A DNA stretch of 64,000 nt from Cephalotus follicularis (taxonomy: Eukaryota; Streptophyta; Magnoliopsida; Oxalidales; Cephalotaceae), in NCBI GenBank assembly GCA_001972305.1, contig BDDD01001619.1, forward strand, positions 317,627 through 381,626, in the 5' to 3' direction. The notes below the pieces were generated by a model, which was not told the origin of the DNA, ran no database searches, and was given only the letters and a program-made list of their open reading frames with translations. How positions within the stretch are numbered: the stretch's first letter is position 1; each line of letters opens with the position of its first letter. Position numbers and translations under genes: made by a program. Shown here in pieces: positions 33,477 through 45,136 of the stretch.

Positions 33477-34396
33477 CCCCCAACAATTTCAGATTAAGTG
33501 AAGGCGTTCGGAGAAGTGCTGCCGAAGCTTTATTGGGGAGCTCTATTTTGTTTAAGGTTGTTATTTACTGTGGTTGTATTGAATTGAACGATCACACTCC
33601 GTTGTTGTCGTTTTACATTTTCCCAATATGTAAAAGGATAATCATTGGTACTGCATAAGCACGTAGTATGGGCTGCGTGCGGATAATTTTGTAATCCGGC
33701 TTTAAATGCTTCCGCTATTTGTTAATGAACTTCATTTAATGTTGAATGCTGGATTATTATTATAACTGATATCACCATATATGTTGACTGTAATGGAATG
33801 GAAAGCGGGGTGTGACACTTGGTGCCCGGACTCCACGCCTGGATCTTCTTCTACAAGATCAACACACACAACAGACTTAGCATCGGCTGCCCTAACATAC
33901 GTCCGAGCACATGCATGAACATCCACATGCATAAAAGCCACAACAAAGCCTAACTAGCCTTCACATTTCCATCACTCTGCCTCGCAACTAACATGGAAGA
34001 TACAACACGTCGCACAGCTATATCAACCTGAGAGTAAGAACACTCACCTTGCTAAACTCGTAGCCGGCAAGAACGTTCCAAGTCCTCTGATCAACGGACG
34101 AAACTTCAAAGAAGAATGGAGAAGAAAAGGAAAAGCACTCAAGCAAGGTTTACCTTTCCAAAGCAAAAACTGACACAAGGCACTTCCAAAAACCTGCCTC
34201 AGCCAAACTAACACACAAAGACTAAGACTTCTCCAAGAAGCTTCACACTTCCCAAGGCAATATCACATTTAAATATCCTCTTTTTCTCCACCTCATTGGG
34301 CCTCACCAATACCAAGCCCAATCCATCAAGGCAAAAAGGAAAATTTCTCAAGTCCCGAACATTAATTTGTCCAAAAATTAACACGGGGTGTTACAC

Positions 34397-34400
<4 letters not shown>

Positions 34401-34440
<40 letters not shown>
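34401..34440. repeat. (TC)n microsatellite
   Basis: Twenty TC dinucleotides directly beside the H1 insertion point. LTR E has a pyrimidine-rich but unexpanded stretch at the equivalent place. Confidence 0.95.
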
Positions 34441-34443
<3 letters not shown>

Positions 34444-34611
34444 TCTCACCTGCTGCATTACACACATGTGTCCTCCTCTCTCCTCCTTTCTGACGTTACA
34501 GGCCTGGAGACATGGCAGCATGTCTAACACGTTACCACTTGCATGATAAGGTGCCTGAATAGTGGCCTTCACCTACCCTCCAACACGTTTCTGTTAGTGT
34601 TTCAAATCCAT

Positions 34612-34775
34612 CTATCGTCGTTAAGCGTCAACGGTTATACCATTGGCGTCGATGCTTAACCCTGCGTACTCCTTGGCGTCGACGCTATCTCTTGGCGTCA
34701 ACGCTTTGAGGCATGTATTTTTAGCGCGCGTTTTTCTTCCTTGGCGTCAACGCTCTACTTCTAGGCGTCGATGCT
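34612..34775. repeat. GCGTCGACGC palindromes, right part of E-type LTR
   Basis: About six copies (AAGCGTCAACGGTT, GGCGTCGATGCTT, GGCGTCGACGCTAT, GGCGTCAACGCTTTG and others), matching the cluster at 19070-19215. Confidence 0.8.
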
Positions 34776-34936
34776 TAATGCCTCTTTTTTTACATTTCAA
34801 ACCAACATAACACTCTTAGCATTCGTTACTCAAAATTCAACACCACAAGTTGAAAATCCATAACTTTTATTAATTCATCATATAATTACAAATGGGAATT
34901 ATAATAATACACTGGATGGAATTTTCGGGCATTACA

Positions 34937-35530
34937 ACAAACATCAATGATTTCATCGTTTATTCAATTGGTCTTTCATTTCTAGCAATCAAAAGTGGTT
35001 TAATACTAGTTTGAACATTCTTATTTATGCCTAATCACTTGATTTTTTGGTATGTTTGGCTTGCAAAATAATTTTAATGGGTACGGAATTATATTTTTTG
35101 GTTTAGAATTCTCATAAAGCCTAACAGTACTGTTTTGTTCAACTTCTTATGTATGTTTGTGTTAGTCAGACTTGAGAGAGCAAAAGTGTAAGACATATTA
35201 GTCTACACTAACTATATATTTATAACACTACTAGAAACAGGTGATTTCCCGACCGCCTGATTTGCCGACCGCTTTACCGACCGCCTTGCCGACCGACTTT
35301 GCGGTCGGTCAATGTCATGAACTGAAATCGTGTCGGTGTCCCTTCTGCAACCGCTATATTTGGAATTGCCGACCGCTTTTGCGGTCGGTAATTCCAAAAT
35401 CACCAATATTATTATTAATTTAAGTTTAGCAACCGCTTTTCGGCAAATACTCTTTTTCTAGTAGTGTAATGAGGTACAAGTTGATATAAAGACTAATTTA
35501 CCCTTAACCCTAATTTATACTTATCTAACA
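34937..35530 (-). mobile_element. Copia element D 3' LTR
   Basis: Ends ...CTTATCTAACA at 35530, the reverse complement of an LTR start (TGTTAGATAAG), next to a polypurine tract. The left edge is not defined, because no second D LTR is in the window; it may lie anywhere after the E-type LTR end at 34936. A small CACTA-type element sits inside. Confidence 0.6.
35226..35466. mobile_element. Non-autonomous CACTA-type DNA transposon (241 bp)
   Basis: Starts CACTACTAGAAA and ends TTTCTAGTAGTG, perfect 12-bp terminal inverted repeats of the CACTA (En/Spm) kind, flanked by TAA on both sides, the 3-bp duplication usual for this superfamily. Inside are repeated words CCGACCGC(C/T)TT and their complement GCGGTCGG in both directions, typical subterminal transposase-binding repeats. 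There is no room for a transposase, so it would need one from elsewhere. Confidence 0.92.
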
Positions 35531-35541
35531 CTCCCCCTCAA
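35531..35541 (-). promoter_or_regulatory. Polypurine tract of copia element D
   Basis: The reverse complement reads TTGAGGGGGAG, immediately before the LTR start TGTTAG. Confidence 0.8.
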
Positions 35542-37175
35542 GATGGAGCATACATATCATACATGCCCAGCTTGTTACAAATAGTTTTAATCATCCCACT
35601 GCCTAAGGACTTTGTAAACACATCTGCAAGTTTTTCAGCTATTCTCACAAAGTTGGTCGAAATGAGCTTTTGCTGAAGCTTCTCATGAACGAAATGACAA
35701 TCTACCTCAATATGCTTAGTACGTTCATGAAATACAAGATTTGAGACAATGTGAATAGGAGCTTGGTTATCACACCATAACTGCATAGGAGATGGGTCAC
35801 CAAACCCAAGTTCACTCAATAACTGTCATATCCACATCAATTCACATGTAACATTAACCATAGCTTTGTACTCTGACTCGGCACTAGAACGTGCAACTGC
35901 ACTCTGTTTCTTGATTTTCCATGAAACAAAGTTGCCTCCAACGAAAACACAATAACCAGTAGTAGACCTTCTGTCAAAAGGAGACCCTGTCCAATCAGCA
36001 TCAGAAAAACCTTCAACCCGATGATGACCATGATCACAATATAATAACCCACATCCCGGACTACCCTTAAGATACCTCAAAATACGAATAGCAACATCCC
36101 AATGAGAAGACCGAGGAGATGATAAGAATTGACTAACCACACTTACAGGAAAAGTAATATATGGGCGAGTGACTGTTAAATAATTAAGTTTACCCACCAA
36201 CCTCCGATACTTCTTAGGATCCTCTAATACATCTCCATCATCTACCATAAGCTTTTGGTTAGGATCCAGTGGAGTATCAAGAGGTTTGGAACCTAACATC
36301 CCAGTTTCATTCAATAGATCAAGCACATATTTACGTTGGGACATAAAAATACCTTTACTTGACGATTGTGCTACTTCAATACCTAAAACATACTTGAATC
36401 GCCCCAAGTCTTTAGTTTGAAATCTCTGCTGTAGGTAAGATTTCAGCAACCGAATACCCTCATGATTATCTCATGTGATCACAATGTCATCAACATACAA
36501 ACTCAACAAAATCCTCCCAGTGTTAGAGTTACGATAGAACACTGAATGATCACCACTACAACGGACCATTCCAAATTCAATTTCAACATAAGTAAAGCGA
36601 CCAAACCACGCCCGGGGTGACTATTTTAACCCTTACAATGAATTCTTAAGCTTACATACCATCCCAGACTCCCCCTGAGCAACAAACCCCGGTGGTTGCT
36701 CCATATAAACCTCTTCTTGTAAATCACTATGTAAAAAGGCATTTTTAACATCTAGTTGATACAAGAGCCAGTAGTGAGAAGCTGCAAGAGAGACAAGAAG
36801 TCTAATAGATGCAATTTTAGCTACAAGGGAAAAAGTATCAGAATAATCAACGCCATATGTTTGGGCATATACCTTGGCCACTAACCTAGCCTTTAAACGA
36901 GCAAAAGAACCATCTGGATTGACCTTAACTGCATATACCCAACGACAACCAATAATAGTCTTACCATCAGGCAAAGAAACCAATTCTCAGGTTTGATTCT
37001 GTGCCAGAGCCACCATTTCTTCTTCCATAGCTTTCTTCCACCCTGAATGAGATAATGCCACAGAAATAGATGTGGGAATAGTGTAGGAATCAATGGTGGA
37101 ACGAAAAGAACAGAAAGTAGGCGAAACATTTGTATAAGAAACAAAAGATGAAATGGGATGTGTTACTACTACGTT
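35542..37175 (-). pseudogene. Copia element D RT and RNase H, cut by element B
   Basis: C-terminal half of a copia polyprotein. From the right: [37 protein letters not shown] and [19 protein letters not shown] (36983-36633), then a break. LLSLYVDDIVIT with an intact catalytic pair lies near 36490, followed by a stop. The frame 36449-35826 has DLGRFKYVLGIEVA, VGKLNYLTVTRPYI and the RNase H motifs FSDADWTGSPFDRRSTTGY and SSAESEYKAM. It ends with LWCDNQAPIHIVSN and KHIEVDCHFVHEK down to 35542. Integrase, protease and Gag are absent, because element B's LTR begins at 37176. The missing half is not recognisable after B's right end. Confidence 0.9.
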
Positions 37176-37537
37176 TGTCATGCCCCGAACCCCAAGGAAG
37201 ACCCCAAGGCTCGACATGTGGCAGGTCCGTCCATACGATCCGCATACACATAGAATCATGCTCCAAAATACACTACAAATTTAAAACTTTAAATACCATA
37301 AGCATGCAGAAGATAATCATCAACATCAAAGACAAGCCCAACCATCCATAACATCAACATACATATCTTAAGCGGTGCCACAAGCCGACAGGTCAAAAGC
37401 TGCATACAATGTCTCTTACACATCCAAAACATATACACAAGGTAGATAACAAAATCTGGGCCGCTGACCAAGATCTGTCGGAGATGTTTAATCCGTCTCG
37501 AGCTACTTCACTGTGGTGCATCACCTATACCTGAACC

Positions 37538-37560
37538 TGACCCATTACGAGAATGGGTCA
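37538..37560 (-). other. Hairpin in element B 3' LTR
   Basis: Stem TGACCCATT / AATGGGTCA with loop ACGAG, 362 bp from the LTR 3' end. The stem is identical to LTR A's. Confidence 0.7.
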
Positions 37561-38597
37561 GCAACCCATTACTCTGTAGGCTATACTATATGTTATGCAT
37601 GCAACATATATAACAGATATATATGCATGACATGTTATATGCATGAATCCCAATTACGGATAGCTCCGGTATACCAACCGTCCCTAAGAGATGGTATACT
37701 TGGCTAGTCCTAAATACATCAAAGGCCATAGGCCTGCAGACACTCCATAAAAGTAATCCCTAACCATCCACGGGGGCAATCAATCCATAGGATCCAGTAT
37801 TTCTCTGCCACTCCTGCCCTAGATAGTACCCCCACCGTCTATGCACACTCCGAGCCTTAGCCGTGTCGAGCATAGAATAACACCGGCCACATAATCCATA
37901 CCATACCATAATGCTAGTCCCGAGGGTACTAGCACATACCATAATAGAGATCTCTGCGAGCTAAAACATGTCTGTAAGCATGCCATACCATATCCATCCA
38001 TAATGCGGTGATGCTCGAGTCACCTAAAAAGGGAGGATTCCATAACCAAAATATGTGGCCGACATCCATAATTCTTCATGACGGAAATGAAGATTATGAA
38101 TGGGTTATCCCGTAAGGTCTCAATCATAAAAATCCATCAATCATAGCTGTACCATACCCGTAACCCATAACCATAATTTCATTTAAAGAATAGGGACCTA
38201 ACCATAAAGGATTACATAGGATCCATCAGTCAAAACCATTTAAAAACCATTTTCCATAACCATTTTTCCATGACCATTTTTCTATAACCATTTTCCATAA
38301 CCATTTTCTTAGTCCCTATCGAAGTTTGTAAAATAATGGAGAGGAAGTCCAACTAGGATATCCGAGTCCATATGTCCCAATTGAGCTATCTTAACCGTTC
38401 TTGAAAACCATTTGTGTAAAACCCCTTTTTGATAAAACTTTCTTTAAAGATTTACTTGAAAATTAATTTGAAGATCAAAAGATGTTTAAAGAGAATTCAC
38501 ATAGGTTACTAGGCCTTACGGAGGATTCTTATGGATCCATTTGAAGAGAAAACCATTTGAGTTTGAAAACAGTTTAGTTTGGCTGAAACAGAGGGTT

Positions 38598-38775
38598 TAG
38601 GCGTCAACGCCATAATGCAAGGCGTCGACGCTTGGAGTCTAAGCGTCGACGCTTTGTGCTAGGCGACGACGGTTATAACATTGTGCCTTAAGCGTCAACG
38701 CGTGCAACTAAGCGTCAACCGCTTACAATACATAAGGCGTAGACGCTTTAGTCGAAAGCGTCGACGCTTATATCC
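38598..38775. repeat. GCGTCGACGC palindrome array, element B 3' LTR
   Basis: Starts at 38601, 38622, 38643, 38663, 38692, 38712, 38737 and 38758; steps 21, 21, 20, 29, 20, 25 and 21. The 38622 and 38643 copies are perfect at the core GCGTCGACGC. This is the clearest example of the roughly 21-bp phasing. Confidence 0.88.
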
Positions 38776-39405
38776 ATTTTCCTTTATCGCGTTAAAGTGT
38801 TGTGCTGATTAGCACACAAAATGCAAAGGGGCACATAGGGCAATGACGCCCTGAGCTACTGTCAACACTGTGAAAATCGATCAAAACCCACTTAAACCAT
38901 TCAAAATTCGATTCAAAGGGAGCTGTTAGCTTCAAACATCATTTAAAACATCAAAATCAGTTTTAAAACCATTGAAATTCATTACATAAGCCATAGATTG
39001 AGAGAAAATGGAAATTGGGTAAAAGTCCCAATTCTCTAATTTCTCTCCAATCTCCATTTCATTCCGTTCCTTCCATCTACCATATATCCATCAATCCATA
39101 TCCATGAAAACCATTCAAATCCATCACAATAAGAAATCAAGCATATGTAGAACCTACCTTAAATTTGGCTGAGAACAGAGAATATGTTGTTTAAATCTTT
39201 ATTCTGCTTCTCCCTTCAGGTTCTATACACTACCACAATCCCCAAAGACACCTTGTTTGCTTAATTTTGCCTACTTTCTCTCTCTAGCTCACACTCTCTC
39301 TAGAATGGAATGAGAATGAAATGAGCTGACCCACCTACATATAGAAATAGGCTCTGTTTAAGCAAAAATGATATAAGCTACGATCAGGTTCTACTAAACC
39401 TCCAC

Positions 39406-42306
39406 TAACACGCCCCGTTCCCGAGATCCCCTGCCTGAGGACGGCCGTTCCAGGTGGAAGGATCCCCTACCTGGATCCCTAACCAAAACCCCAACAAACA
39501 AGGACTAACACTAAGGCCAAGGGCAGGCGTTGAAACACGCTGCCGAGGAGAGCCACGCTCCCCAGGACAAACGCACCTAAGGCATAGAAACAAGAAATGC
39601 CCGTGCACAAGGAAACGACAACGTTTAACATAAGCTAAGTCTGGGATCAACACAAGGGCCCAGGGACAAACGCCAAGCATGGGACAACTACCCAAGGTCC
39701 CTCCAACACTCAACTTACACTAAGGAGATGAAATCTCACCCCGGCCCAGTACCCAAGGGATCCACCAAGGCTCACCCGACAAAGCATCTTCAAGGACCGA
39801 GTTGGTCCGAGGTCGGGAGGACAGGCGAAACTAAGGAAAACTTCTTACTCTCACTTAACGCCTGCGAGCATGCCCGGGGACGCCACCAGACCTCAGCTTA
39901 GGGTCAACCAACCTGAACTGCAAGTTCAACATAAGGTTTGACTAACCATGAACATTGCCACCCTTCCCCCGGGGAGAAACACCGAGGTTTCACCAAGGCC
40001 AGGGCTAGGGAGACCTGCTCCTCTACCCAGGGTCAAACGACTCCCAAACCCGTGAGTCGTCCTTGCACCCTAAACACTTAACATAAACAACGACAAGGCC
40101 GGGTAAACAACTCATAACAACAAAGTATATAAAACAACAAGTGAATTATATACGGTCCCGGGAAAAATGCCAAGGACCCACAACATCCAAGAAGTCATAT
40201 ACATGTTTACAAAAAGAGGATTTACAAGATATAGACATCAACAAGCCTATACAAAACCCCAAGAATGTCCCCAAATGCATGAAGGTGCCCGTGGCCGAAG
40301 AGCCGTCCTAAGGTGCTGCGTCAGGCGTCTACCTCTTTCAACACGCTATCCTTAGTGGATCTCAAGAACCCTGCTGCCCCGCTTACTCTGCACACAAAAC
40401 TGAGAGGGGATTAGTTCAACTGACTAGTGAGTAAGATCAAGGAATATCCTGGGCAAACCTACTTCCACCGGGGTGCCAAGAGCCAAGGTAAACGTTCCCT
40501 ACCCCAACTGAGCCGAAGGACAACCCATATCCACTGCTCAACAAAACAAGCCAGAGGTGAAAATATACAAAGATATCGATAAAAAGGAAACCCGAGGAGA
40601 CGTCAGAGCTACCAACTCAATGACCGACCTCAAGGAAAGAAGATAAACAATAGGTTATATGTCACAACATCCAAGGATCCAAGGATCAACAAAAGATCAT
40701 ACTCTAAGGATCAACATTTATCAGGGGACTACTGGTACTGTATCAATCACAAGCGCATTCCACACATGCACATGCACATGCACACATCATACTCACACAC
40801 TTCCATAGCCGGAACCACCTCGGCAAGCACAAATAACAACTCCGTTGAAGATCCATCAATGCGGTCATGGGCTACAGGACTGTACACATCCCTCATATAC
40901 GCATATAGATACCCACTTCTAGAGCACCGCATGAACATCGGTAGAAGGGCTACGCAAGCACTCCTTCCCCGGCAATCACACGTTGGCGCACCTCACTACA
41001 TGAACATCGATCGAGGGGCTACGCAAGCCCACCCCCGTTGGCAATCACGAGCTCAGCACTACACCATATGAACATCGATCGAGGAGCTACCTCGTCAGCA
41101 ATCACGTAGCGTTGGTATCATCCAAGGGGCCCGCGAATCACCGCTCAGCTCTGCCCTTGATGAGATGACAGAGGAGAACATCGGCTCAGAGGTAAGTGTA
41201 TCACTACTTAGACCATCTCGTGCCGGCAATCTCATGCCCGAGGACTCCATTATGGCCTGACCAGAGAAGTTAGTGGATCCTCGGTTGCCCCCACACATCA
41301 TTCCATCATAGACCAATGAAATGAGCAGATCCGGGTATGGAACCCAGGCACAGTCACACTCAACAGTTCATCATAGACAATGGCACTGCTGAATGGAATA
41401 GAGATCGAACGCCCACTCCTCCATCAACCATAATAAGTCTCATACATAACCAAGTAACCAGTAACCAGTGACCAGTACCCGAGGACAACAACGCATGATA
41501 TCAAAATAAAGCATGAATACTTAAACAGAAAGGGGGAAACAACAAGTTCAACTCGAGCATTGAGTCCTCAGCTCGGAACAACAGTATTCACATGCAATAC
41601 CAACAGATGACAGGAGAAGAAATCCTAGTCAAAGATAATATCATGGAAGGGCATATAAACAGTAAACTCTCAGTTATCAATTGATAGAAAGAAGAACATC
41701 CCACTCACTAGTATCAGTAGCTTCCTCGGCTAGCTTCCTTGTTGTGCGGACTCCGTGCCTAGATCCTCCTATGCAAGACCAACACACAACAACGCTTAGC
41801 CACCATGAACAAACATTTTTGAAGTCATGCATGAACCACATACATCCATGAAAACCAAGGCGAAGCTCTTTCTCGGCCTTAAAGATCGTCTATACACCAA
41901 CAATGCAACGTACCACAACGTACCGAGGAGAACTCTTACCTGTTGGACGCGTAGACGGGTAAAAGAAGTCCCAACCTCAAAAAGCGATCGAAGCTTTAGA
42001 AGACAGACGAAGAAGAAAGAAGAAAGATGAAAGCTCACTCTCTCAAATGCTTCTTCAGGCATGAGATGATGGATGTGATGTCTGCCAAAAGCCAACTACC
42101 AAAGCTTCCTAAATAAGCTTTGCACACTTCCCAACACCAATCAAATATCTCTTATCTCTTATCACATTGGGCCTCAATCAAGCCCAAAGCCAAACTAACA
42201 ATTCCCCAGGAAAAGAGCCCAAGTCGTCCACAACCAATGAGAAAAAGAAAAATTTCCCCCAAGCCCCAAACATCAATTTACCTAAAAATTAATGCGGGTC
42301 GTTACA
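39406..42306 (-). mobile_element. Solo LTR H2, nested in element B's 3' LTR
   Basis: Starts TAACACGCCCCG (TG changed to TA) and ends CGGGTCGTTACA, 2.9 kb. The flanks TCCAC (39401-39405) and TCTAC (42307-42311) fit a target duplication with one difference. The other B LTR near 60220 is the uninterrupted site (CCTCCACTACCCA). It resembles H1 along its length. No primer-binding site or coding region. Confidence 0.87.
40920..41110. repeat. Imperfect repeats of ATGAACATCGATCGAGGGGC in H2
   Basis: Three copies of an approximately 65-bp unit (near 40930, 41000 and 41065) with ATGAACATCG, GGGCTACGCAAGC and GGCAATCACG. H1 has the equivalent region at 30610-30730. Confidence 0.7.
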
Positions 42307-42447
42307 TCTACCACCCAAAAAACAGACATAGAAGTGGAAAATAGTATATATGATATACAATCCATGCCATCCATCAATACAATATTGTACAATACCTTAT
42401 ATATAAACATATACAATTCTGTACATATAAAAGATATGGGGTTTACA

Positions 42448-42462
42448 TCCTCACCTCCTTAG
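42448..42462 (-). promoter_or_regulatory. Polypurine tract of element B
   Basis: The reverse complement reads CTAAGGAGGTGAGGA before TGTAAACCCC, matching A's tract except for one G-to-T change. Confidence 0.78.
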
Positions 42463-43634
42463 AGAAATCTCATCCTGAGATTCCCTAGGCTCAAAACAAA
42501 TGAGGATATGAAGCTCTCACGTCATTCTCACGCTCCCATGTAGCTTCCTCGAGCCCATGATACTGCCATAATACCTTAACCAAATCAATCTCCTTGTTCC
42601 TTAGCTGCTTGACTCAGCGGTCAAGAATCTGAGCAGGTGTCTCCTCAAAACTCATATCCGTCCTCAGATCCAACGGTTCATACTACAATACATGTGAAGG
42701 GTCTGGGTGATACTTCCTAAGAATCGACTGTGCCCCTCTGATAGGCTGGGAGGTAAGGCAAGTCTGTAGGCGACTGCACCTACTCTCTCAAGGATCTCAA
42801 AAGGTCCAATAAACCATGGAGCTAAGTTCCCTTTCTTGCCGAACCTCATAATTCCTTTAGTTGGAGAGACTTTAAGGAAAACATGATCACCCACTGAGAA
42901 CTATATATCCTGTCGATGATGATCAGCATAACTTTTCTGTCGACTCTGAGCCGTTAACCTTGGCCTTCTCTGTCGTTTCTTGCACAAGCTTTGGCCCTAG
43001 GAGACTCTGCTCGCCCACTTCAAATTAACAAACTGGAGTCCTGCATTTCCGTCCATAAAGGGCTTCAAAAGGTTCCAAACAGATGCTAGCATGATAACCA
43101 TTATTATAAAAGAACTCCACTAAAGGTAGATGTTGATCCCAACTACCACCCCAATCCATCACACATGCTCAGAGTATATCCTCCAGAGTCTGAATTGTCC
43201 GTTTAGACTGGCCATCTGTCTGAGGATGGAAAGCCGTGCTAAAACTCAGCTCAGTACCAAGAGCTGTCTTCAGTTTCTTCCAAAACTGAGAAGTTAACCG
43301 CTGGTCACTGTCTGAAACGACGCTAACTGGTACTCCATGGAGTCTCACAATCTCCCCGACATACAGAGATGTTAACCGTTCCAGAGAATAAGTGGTCTTA
43401 ATCGCCAGAAAATGTGTAGATTTGGTGAAACGATCAACAATAACCCATATTGCATCATGGTTAGCTCTCGTCCATGGCAACCCTAGTACAAAATTCATCG
43501 TGATATGCTCCTATTTCAATTGTGCCACTGACAACGGCTGTAGTAATCCAGCTGGCCTCTAATGTTCCGCCTTGACTTGCTGACATGTTAGGCAGGCAGA
43601 AACATACCCTTATCTCCCTTTTCATATTGTTCCA
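42463..43634 (-). pseudogene. Element B integrase, inactive
   Basis: The frame from 43498 reads MNFVLGLPWTRAN, where relatives have MDFV, so the first catalytic Asp is Asn. Then come VIVDRFTKSTHFLAI, SDSDQRLTSQFW (second Asp kept) and FHPQTDGQSKRTIQTLEDIL, where the catalytic Glu of QSERTI is Lys. After a stop at 43169 the frame is broken until 42894-42664, which has GDHVFLKVSPTKGIMRFGKKG and PFEILERVGAVAYRLALPP, the C-terminal integrase fold. The chromodomain-like tail is only faintly visible. Two of three catalytic residues are lost. Confidence 0.85.
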
Positions 43635-44498
43635 TCAATAGGTAAGCTTCAAGTCTCTGTACATTTTAGTGCTCCCTGGATACACTGAGAAACTAGAGCG
43701 ATGAGCCTGAGACAATAGCTCATCCTTCAGTTCCTTACTGTCAGGAACGCAAACCTTGACCTGAAATCTGATCAAACCATCACCATGCATCGAGAATTCG
43801 GGCTTCAATCCACCTTGACCATCCAATGCTGCCTTAAGCAAACCTCCATCCATCCCTTGAGCCTCTCTGATCCTATCCATCAATCGTGGCCGTGCCTGAA
43901 TCTGGGAAACCATCAAGCAAGCTAATCGATGACTCAAAGCATTTGCCACCACATTCGCCTTTCCTGGATGGCACTGTATCTCGCAGTTGTAATCATTAAG
44001 CAGCTCCATCCACCTCCTCTGTCTCATATTTAGGTCTTTCTGAGAGAAAAGATACTTCAAGCTCTTGTGATCTATGTACAGCTCAAACTTTGTGCCATAC
44101 AAATAATGTCTCCACTTGCGTATCGCAAAGATTATCGTTGCTAACTCCAGATCATGAGTTGGATAATTCCCCTCATGAGGCTTTAACTTCCTTGAGGCAT
44201 AAGTAATTACCTTCCCATACTGCATCAAAACAAATCCCAAACCATTCCCTGACGCATCACTATATACCACGAAGACCTCATTACGTTCTGGTAAGGCCAA
44301 GATTGGCGCAGAAATCAAATGATGCTTTAACTCCTGGAAGCTCTGCTCACAACTATCATCCCAAACAAATGTTATCCTCTTTTGTGTCAACCTGGTCGAA
44401 GGTGTAGTAATCCGTGAGAATCCTTCGACAAAGCGGCGGTAATAGCCCACTAAGCCTAAGAAACTACGGACCTCGGACACGTTTGTCGGTCTTTCCAA
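43635..44498 (-). pseudogene. Element B RNase H and integrase N-terminus
   Basis: A 287-residue open stretch: [18 protein letters not shown] (RT connection), [51 protein letters not shown] and VVANALSHR, where relatives have VVADALSHR. The last acidic residue is therefore Asn. It runs on into the integrase zinc region (QAHRSSFSVYPGSTKMYRDLKL), where the second His of the usual HPG is Tyr. Confidence 0.88.
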
Positions 44499-45136
44499 TC
44501 CTTTACCGCTTCTATCTTTGTCGAGTCCACTGACAAACCAGAACTGGAAATGACATGTCCCACAAAAGCCACTTCTGATAACCAGAATTTACATTTGCTG
44601 AACTTGGCATACAACTGATGATCTCTCAGAGTCTCCAATGCCAAGTGCAAATGTTCCCCATGCTCCTCCATACTCCTGGAATACACCAAGATATCATAAA
44701 TGAAGACTACGATGAACTGGTCGAGATACAGGATAAACACCCTGTTCATCAGACTCATGAATGCGGCAGGGGCATTGGTCACCCCAAACGGCATCACCAC
44801 AAACTCATAGTGCCCATACCTTGACCTGAAAGCTGTCTTTGGAATGTCTTCAGCTCTAACCCTGAGCTGATGATATCCTGATCTCAAATCTAACTTAGAG
44901 AACACTGAAGCACCTTTCAACTGATCAAACAACTCATCGATGTACGGTAAAAGGTACTTGTTCTTAATAGTAATCATGTTGAGCTGCCTATAATCGACAC
45001 ACATTCGGAGGGATCCATCCTTTTTCTTCACAAACAAGACAGGTGCTCCCCAAGGGGAAACACTCGGTCTGATAAAACCTCTATCGAGCAACTCCTGCAA
45101 CTGAACTTTCAACTCTTTCAACTCATGAGAGGCCAT
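44456..45136 (-). pseudogene. Element B reverse transcriptase, active site changed
   Basis: A 226-residue open stretch with nearly all motifs: [51 protein letters not shown] and [20 protein letters not shown]. The catalytic box reads FIYDILVYS, not FIDDILVYS, so the first Asp is Tyr (GAT to TAT); this would abolish polymerisation. It overlaps the next open stretch (RNase H) by 43 bp in another frame, marking a frameshift near 44480. Confidence 0.9.

Larger units (their letters stand above)
31293..33817 (+). mobile_element. Solo LTR S (family C), nested in H1
   Basis: TGTAATAACCGTAATTTC to GGGGTGTGACA, 2525 bp, flanked by a perfect 5-bp target duplication CTTGG (31288-31292 and 33818-33822). 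It shares the layout of element C's LTRs: the same start, the CCAAGTGAGGACAACGGCTAA block, the GCACGTAGTATGGGCTGCGTG block and TGCTTCCGCT near the end. It holds two small palindrome clusters (31450-31565, 32505-32660). No coding sequence; the long open frame at 31476-31841 is incidental. Confidence 0.92.
29204..34395 (-). mobile_element. Solo LTR H1 (itself interrupted)
   Basis: Begins TGACACGCCCCG and ends CGGGGTGTTACA, and is flanked by CCAAG (29199-29203) and CCAGG (34396-34400), a target duplication with one difference. Without the nested solo LTR S it is about 2.66 kb. It resembles H2 (39406-42306) throughout, for example the RSWATGLYTSLIYAY-like frame at 30540, which is LTR sequence and not a gene. 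No primer-binding site or coding region is present, so recombination between two LTRs probably removed the rest. Confidence 0.85.
28148..34936 (-). mobile_element. Partial E-type LTR, split by solo LTR H1
   Basis: 28148-29203 and 34401-34936 together match 17835-19386 in LTR E, ending ...TTTTCGGGCATTACA at 34936. The left third of the LTR (the equivalent of 16754-17830) is missing and is replaced by the edge of copia G. Palindrome arrays lie on both sides of the nested insertion. No internal region adjoins it. Confidence 0.78.
37176..42447 (-). mobile_element. Element B 3' LTR, split by solo LTR H2
   Basis: TGTCATGCCCCGAACC at the left matches the other LTR at 47474, and ...GGGGTTTACA at 42447 is the reverse complement of the LTR start, beside a polypurine tract. 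Without H2 it is about 2.37 kb. It contains the hairpin at 37538, CCATAACCATTTTC repeats (38240-38310) and a palindrome array. ACGTT at 37171-37175 is probably the left target duplication; its partner is lost at the truncated right end of B. Confidence 0.85.

Noticed and set aside
35241..35423. Small proteins from the CACTA-type element
   Set aside because: Only subterminal repeat translation; the element is 241 bp and non-coding.
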